Below are positions 21,636-25,326 of a stretch of DNA of 25,326 nucleotides, piece by piece (within the stretch, counting starts at the first letter, position 1; each line of letters begins with the position of its first letter). Source of the DNA: Campylobacteraceae bacterium (GTDB lineage Bacteria; Campylobacterota; Campylobacteria; Campylobacterales; UBA6016). The stretch is from the NCBI GenBank assembly GCA_022758985.1, contig JAEMQC010000093.1, positions 1-25,326 on the forward strand. Direction: 5' to 3'. The notes beneath the pieces were generated by a model that did no database searches, was not told where the DNA came from, and saw only the letters and a list, made by a program, of their open reading frames with translations. The translations under genes were made by a program, and so were the position numbers.

Positions 21636-22658
21636 TTATTTTTGAGTATATGAATGCACAAATGATACCAATTCTTTGGCGTTTTGGGGTGGAAGATCCG
21701 GAATCATTCCGTGGCCTAGGTTGAAAATATGTCCGCTCTCGTTTCTGAATAAATCAAGCAGCTCCTCCGCTCCTCTTAGCATCTCGTCTCTATTGTATAG
21801 TCTCGACGGTTCAAGGTTGCCTTGCAATGCGTATCTGTCAAATAGCTTCTCTTTTGCAAGCTTCATAGGAGTGCCCCAGTCTACACCGAATACGTCGAAT
21901 TGCCCGTATACTTTGTCCATATACGTGCCTATCCCTTTTGAGAATAGTATTACCGGGACGTTTGGCCTCTCTTTTTTGATAAACTCGCTGATTTCAAGCA
22001 TATATTTCCAGCTAAACTCAAAGAATTTTTCCTCTTCGAGAGCGCCGCCCCAGCTATCAAACAGCTGTACAGCGTTTGCCCCGGCGTCTATCTGATTTAG
22101 CAGGTATTTTTTTACGCTTTTTGTTAGCATAGATAGAAGCGCTTTCATGAATTCGGGGTTTTTATATACTTCTCTTTTGATTTTTTCAAAAGTTTTGCTG
22201 CCTTGCCCCTCTACCATATATGTAGCAAGTGTCCAAGGGCTTCCGGCAAAGCCTATCAGCGCTTTGTCTTTTGGCAACCCTTTTCTGATGGCGCTTACTG
22301 CTTCGTATACGTATCCGAGGTTATCTTCCGGTGTTTTCGAGAGTCTCTCAAGGTCGGCAAGCGTAGTTATGGGATCATGAAATACCGGCCCCTTTTTTTC
22401 TACGAATTCCAGTTTCATACCCATTTCAAGCGGCACTACGAGAATATCGCTAAAAAGTATCGCCGCATCGACATCTAGTATATCTATCGGTTGAAGTGTA
22501 GCCTCTGTGGCAAGATCCGGGCGTCTGCAAAAATCTATAAAATCTTTAGCTTTTGCCCTTGTGGCTCTGTACTCGGGTAGATATCTACCGGCTTGCCTCA
22601 TCATCCAAATAGGAGTGTGTTTTGTAGGTCTTTTGAAACATGCGTCTATAAATATCAT
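21636..22658 (-). CDS. hemE: Uroporphyrinogen decarboxylase
   Basis: A 340-residue cytoplasmic enzyme of haem synthesis, which removes four acetate carboxyls from uroporphyrinogen III to give coproporphyrinogen III. Signatures are TPIWMMRQAGRYLPEYR near 15 (the substrate-binding arginines), ILFSDILVVPLEMGMKLEF near 68 with the key aspartate, IGFAGSPWTLATYMVEG near 118, VQLFDSWGGAL near 197 and NLGHGMIPDLPPQNAKELV near 315, with the conserved histidine. Length is normal. The start follows the stop of the YqhA-like gene without a gap, and the PA2779-like gene begins nine bases after its stop. Confidence 0.97.
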   Translation of the reverse strand: MIFIDACFKRPTKHTPIWMMRQAGRYLPEYRATRAKAKDFIDFCRRPDLATEATLQPIDILDVDAAILFSDILVVPLEMGMKLEFVEKKGPVFHDPITTLADLERLSKTPEDNLGYVYEAVSAIRKGLPKDKALIGFAGSPWTLATYMVEGQGSKTFEKIKREVYKNPEFMKALLSMLTKSVKKYLLNQIDAGANAVQLFDSWGGALEEEKFFEFSWKYMLEISEFIKKERPNVPVILFSKGIGTYMDKVYGQFDVFGVDWGTPMKLAKEKLFDRYALQGNLEPSRLYNRDEMLRGAEELLDLFRNESGHIFNLGHGMIPDLPPQNAKELVSFVHSYTQK

Positions 22659-23228
22659 TTAGTGTCCACCAGCCTTATGTAAGAAAAATAGAGTCAAAGA
22701 TAGACCCAAAATAGAAATGGCGAGATACATCATCTCAAGCGCACCGTTAAACGGCATATCTAAAACCATTTGGAAGTACTTGACGACAAGCACCATTATA
22801 ATTACTTTTGCAATCTTATCTTTTAGTTCATCCAAAGAGTGAATTTCCAATATTTGAGAAGCTTCGCTCTCTTTTGCCTCATCGATTTGGGATACGAATA
22901 GTTCATAAATACCGAAGCTAAAAATAAGAAGGACGACCGCTATCAAATATAAGTCTATCGCCCCTATGAGTTCACCTACGACCTTTGCGTGTAGGTCGTA
23001 GCTATGGTCGCCTAGTATGTAATAGTCCCATGTTTTCATTAGTACGTCCGCCATATCTAGAGAGCCTATTATAAAAAGAGACATAGAGCCAAATAGACTT
23101 GATACTACAGCCAAAATAACCAAAAACCTACTTCTCCAAAGAGCACCCTCGAATAAAGTTTCTATTAGTGAGCTATCTTGTTCGTCGCTACTTTTTTTTG
23201 TTTCTTGTTTTTCTTCAACGTGAGCCAT
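22659..23228 (-). CDS. YqhA-like (UPF0114) membrane protein
   Basis: A 189-residue integral membrane protein. A charged cytoplasmic N-terminus of about 25 residues is followed by WRSRFLVILAVVSSLFGS and three further hydrophobic spans; the helices lie at about 34-57, 88-112, 140-157 and 165-184. The pattern, the E-x-x-x-W-x-S-R-F entry and the IYELFVSQID segment fit the UPF0114/YqhA family, whose function is not established. It sits between asd and hemE. A membrane protein gene follows asd in the same place in C. jejuni as I recall it. GGAGG, in the tail of asd, may serve as its ribosome site. Confidence 0.82.
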   Translation of the reverse strand: MAHVEEKQETKKSSDEQDSSLIETLFEGALWRSRFLVILAVVSSLFGSMSLFIIGSLDMADVLMKTWDYYILGDHSYDLHAKVVGELIGAIDLYLIAVVLLIFSFGIYELFVSQIDEAKESEASQILEIHSLDELKDKIAKVIIMVLVVKYFQMVLDMPFNGALEMMYLAISILGLSLTLFFLHKAGGH

Positions 23229-23231
23229 TTT

Positions 23232-24263
23232 TTAGTTGCCCTCCTGCATTTTAATCCACTCTTTTGCAATTCTAACGGCATTTGTGGCGGCGCCGACTCT
23301 TAGATTGTCCGCAACTATCCATAGATGGAGTATTTTTGGGTCGAAGTTGTCTACCCTGATTCTTCCTACAAACGTATCGTTTTTGCCGGATGCGTTAAGC
23401 GGCATAGGGTATATGGACTTCATAGGCTCATCTTCTACTACTACCGCATCTGCTTTTGCTAAAGCAGCTCTTGCCGCATTTGCGTCGACAGGCTTTTTGC
23501 ATCTAATCGTTATCGCTTCGCTATGCCCTCTTAGTACCGGAACCCTTACGCATGTAGCGGATATTTGCATATTTTTATGCATTATTTTTTGGGTTTCGTT
23601 AACCATTTTCATCTCTTCTTTCGTATAGCCCGTGTCAAGGAAGCTATCAATTTGAGGGATTAGGTTTAGCGCTATTTGATGTACGAATTTTTGCGGTTTA
23701 TAGCCGTCCAGTTTAAATTCAAAGAATTTTTTCATCTGATCTACGAGCTCTTCCATCGCTTGCATACCGGCGCCGCTTGTGGCTTGATATGTAGCAATGT
23801 CTATTCTTTCTATGTCAAAAAGCTCATCGAGAGGTTTTAGAGCCGTTACCATTTGGATTGTGGAGCAGTTGGGGTTTGCTATTATCCCTGTTTTTTTCCA
23901 CTCTTTTATATCTTCTTTGTTTACCTCCGGAACGACTAGAGGCACATCCTCTTGCATTCTAAAGTAGCTTGTGTTGTCTATCACGACTGCGCCTGCCGAG
24001 GCTGCGTGCGGGGCATATTTAGCCGATACGCTTCCACCGGCGCTAAATAGCGCTATCTCTATCCCCTCTTCTTTGAAAACCGTCTCTGTAAGCTCTTTGA
24101 CGGCTATCTCTTGGCCTCTCCACTCTATTTTTTTACCCACTGAGTTTGCGCTTGCCAGAGGCACGAGTTTTTTTACGGGAATATTAAACTCTTCCAATAC
24201 TTCTATCATCTCTTTGCCAACGGCGCCCGTTGCGCCTGCTACCGCTACTATATATTCTTTCAA
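23232..24263 (-). CDS. asd: Aspartate-semialdehyde dehydrogenase
   Basis: A 343-residue enzyme that reduces aspartyl phosphate to aspartate semialdehyde with NADPH, the branch step to lysine, diaminopimelate, threonine and methionine. The nucleotide loop is GATGAVGKEM (10-19), the catalytic cysteine is Cys133 in NPNCSTIQM, ATSGAGMQAMEEL near 161 is the substrate region, and His247 in VLRGHSEA is the acid/base residue. The start is TTG at 24263, with AAGGA nine bases upstream. It lies 18 bases past the flgR stop; the flgR-asd order is also known in C. jejuni. Confidence 0.96.
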   Translation of the reverse strand: MKEYIVAVAGATGAVGKEMIEVLEEFNIPVKKLVPLASANSVGKKIEWRGQEIAVKELTETVFKEEGIEIALFSAGGSVSAKYAPHAASAGAVVIDNTSYFRMQEDVPLVVPEVNKEDIKEWKKTGIIANPNCSTIQMVTALKPLDELFDIERIDIATYQATSGAGMQAMEELVDQMKKFFEFKLDGYKPQKFVHQIALNLIPQIDSFLDTGYTKEEMKMVNETQKIMHKNMQISATCVRVPVLRGHSEAITIRCKKPVDANAARAALAKADAVVVEDEPMKSIYPMPLNASGKNDTFVGRIRVDNFDPKILHLWIVADNLRVGAATNAVRIAKEWIKMQEGN

Positions 24264-24281
24264 CTTCTCTTTCCTTTTAGA

Positions 24282-25326
24282 TTATAAATTTTGTAAAATA
24301 TCTTCTGCCTCTATCGTATCCGAATCTGTAAGAATTGATACTCTTTCGCAGACCGATATTAGCTCTCTAATATTTCCCGGCCACTCATACTTTAAAAGTG
24401 ATTCTTTTGCCCCTTCCGACAACCTATGTTCTTTTACACCATATTTTTTTGCTGTATTTGAGAGTGTTGCTTCGGCGATAGGGATTATCTCCTCTTGTCT
24501 CTCCCTTAGAGGCGGGATTTTAATAGGGATTGTGTTTAGCCTATAGTACAAGTCTTCCCTAAAAAGACCCTCTTTGATATTTTTATCTATATTTACGTTC
24601 GTAGCGGATATTATCCTAACGTCTATCTTTATCGGTTTTATGCCGCCTAGTCTCGTAATCTCTCTATCTTGTAGAACCCTTAGGAGTTTGGACTGGAGGG
24701 GATAAGGCATCTCGGCTATTTCATCCAAAAAAAGCGTCCCGCCGTTTGCAAGCTCGAATCGCCCTGGCTTTGCGGCTTGTGCATCCGTAAAAGCGCCTTT
24801 TTCATAGCCGAACAGCTCGCTCTCTATCAGGTTGTCCGGAATTGCCGCCATATTGATAGCGACGAACGGCTTGTCGCTTCTATGAGAGTTTTTATGTATA
24901 AAGTTAGCAAATACCTCTTTGCCGACACCGCTTTCGCCTAGCAGCATTATGCTGGCATCCGTTGTGGCCGCTTTTCTGGCTACTTCTACCGCTCTTTCTA
25001 CCCCTTTTGAGATAACGATAAACCCGTCTTTTATCTCTGTTTTTATCTCTTCTTTTTTCGGTTTTTGGATTTGCGGCTGAGGCTGCTTTTCTTCAATACC
25101 GTTTTTTATGGCGTTTATAAGCGTTTGTATTTCAAACGGTTTTGTAATAAAATCTTTAACGCCGAGTCTTATCGAGTCTATCGCTCTGTTTAGCGTTGCG
25201 TTTCCGGTGATAATAATAACTGGAAATCTGCCGTCCAGCTCTTTTACGAACTCCAGTCCATCCATGACCGGCATGGTAAGGTCGGAAATTACCATGTCAA
25301 AACTATTGTCTATAGATTTTAGAGCT
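24282..25326 (-). CDS. flgR: Sigma-54-dependent response regulator FlgR (5' end outside window)
   Basis: The frame is open to the window edge, so the ATG at 25295 is an internal methionine, ten codons inside the visible part. About 347 residues are seen. The receiver shows the phosphoacceptor in VISDLTMPVMDG and the lysine in FITKPFE. The AAA+ domain has Walker A GESGVGKE, Walker B GGTLFLDEI and the arginine-rich YYRLNTIPIKIPPLRERQEEI segment. The sigma-54 contact loop reads GAFTDA instead of GAFTGA. The protein ends 25 residues after PGNIREL, leaving no room for the usual Fis-type DNA-binding domain, as in H. pylori FlgR. The asd neighbour matches C. jejuni flgR-asd. FlgR, activated by FlgS, drives the sigma-54 flagellar hook and basal-body genes. 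C. jejuni FlgR is known to phase-vary at homopolymer tracts; runs of seven occur here at 24444-24450 and 24727-24733. Confidence 0.85.
   Translation of the reverse strand, partial: ALKSIDNSFDMVISDLTMPVMDGLEFVKELDGRFPVIIITGNATLNRAIDSIRLGVKDFITKPFEIQTLINAIKNGIEEKQPQPQIQKPKKEEIKTEIKDGFIVISKGVERAVEVARKAATTDASIMLLGESGVGKEVFANFIHKNSHRSDKPFVAINMAAIPDNLIESELFGYEKGAFTDAQAAKPGRFELANGGTLFLDEIAEMPYPLQSKLLRVLQDREITRLGGIKPIKIDVRIISATNVNIDKNIKEGLFREDLYYRLNTIPIKIPPLRERQEEIIPIAEATLSNTAKKYGVKEHRLSEGAKESLLKYEWPGNIRELISVCERVSILTDSDTIEAEDILQNL

Noticed and set aside
1..25326. CRISPR array, tRNA or rRNA genes, insertion sequences, prophage
   Set aside because: I saw no regularly spaced repeats, no cloverleaf or rRNA-like stretches in the gaps, and no transposase, integrase or phage proteins.

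Overview
The window comes from a member of the Campylobacterota (the former Epsilonproteobacteria). Evidence: moderately AT-rich DNA with dense, overlapping genes; a flgR-asd gene pair in the order known from Campylobacter jejuni; a four-subunit pyruvate:ferredoxin oxidoreductase (porCDAB) of the kind known from Helicobacter pylori; a UbiD-family decarboxylase fitting the futalosine menaquinone route; a metalloprotease-like protein of the CJM1_0395 family; and TATAAT promoters mostly without a clear -35. The four-subunit Por argues against C. jejuni itself; I cannot fix the genus.

Layout. 1-261: start of a truncated leftward signal-peptide gene, a hairpin, and the leader of thiE. 262-4909 (+): thiE, then a PAS-GAF-PP2C phosphatase with a C-terminal RsbW-like kinase domain, a single-domain STAS protein and a chemoreceptor with a CZB zinc site, ending in a strong terminator. 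This looks like a partner-switching module wired to a chemoreceptor. 4996-5403 (+): a secreted rhodanese. 5452-6914 (-): a PerR/Fur-type repressor translationally coupled to a di-haem cytochrome c peroxidase. 7034-10061 (+): a CpxP/Spy-like periplasmic protein, an OmpR-type regulator, a histidine kinase, an unlisted 35-residue single-span membrane microprotein, and rdgB, each overlapping the next.

10058-11840 (+): a promoter with a consensus -35, a small protein that looks like a toxin-antitoxin pair collapsed into one reading frame, a one-domain asparaginase-like protein, then rplM-rpsI and a terminator. 11940-13445: an orphan peptide-binding lipoprotein or periplasmic protein. 13446-14020: three consecutive hairpins and a decayed OmpA-family outer-membrane protein gene on the minus strand. 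14021-14674: a HAD phosphatase. 14785-17943 (+): porC-porD-porA-porB.

17962-25326 (-): a long leftward run entering from the right edge: flgR (5' end outside the window), asd, a YqhA-like membrane protein, hemE, a PA2779/PA2778-like pair (small membrane protein and C39-peptidase/TPR lipoprotein), a ubiD-family decarboxylase and a SprA-related metalloprotease-like protein. The start codon of the C39 gene appears to be ATA, overlapping the upstream stop.

Most of the window is conserved core metabolism. The parts that deserve a second look are the phosphatase/kinase-STAS-chemoreceptor operon, the fused toxin-antitoxin relic, the 35-residue microprotein, the apparently leaderless perR, the ATA/TTG start problem in the C39 gene, and the decayed OmpA locus with its hairpins.
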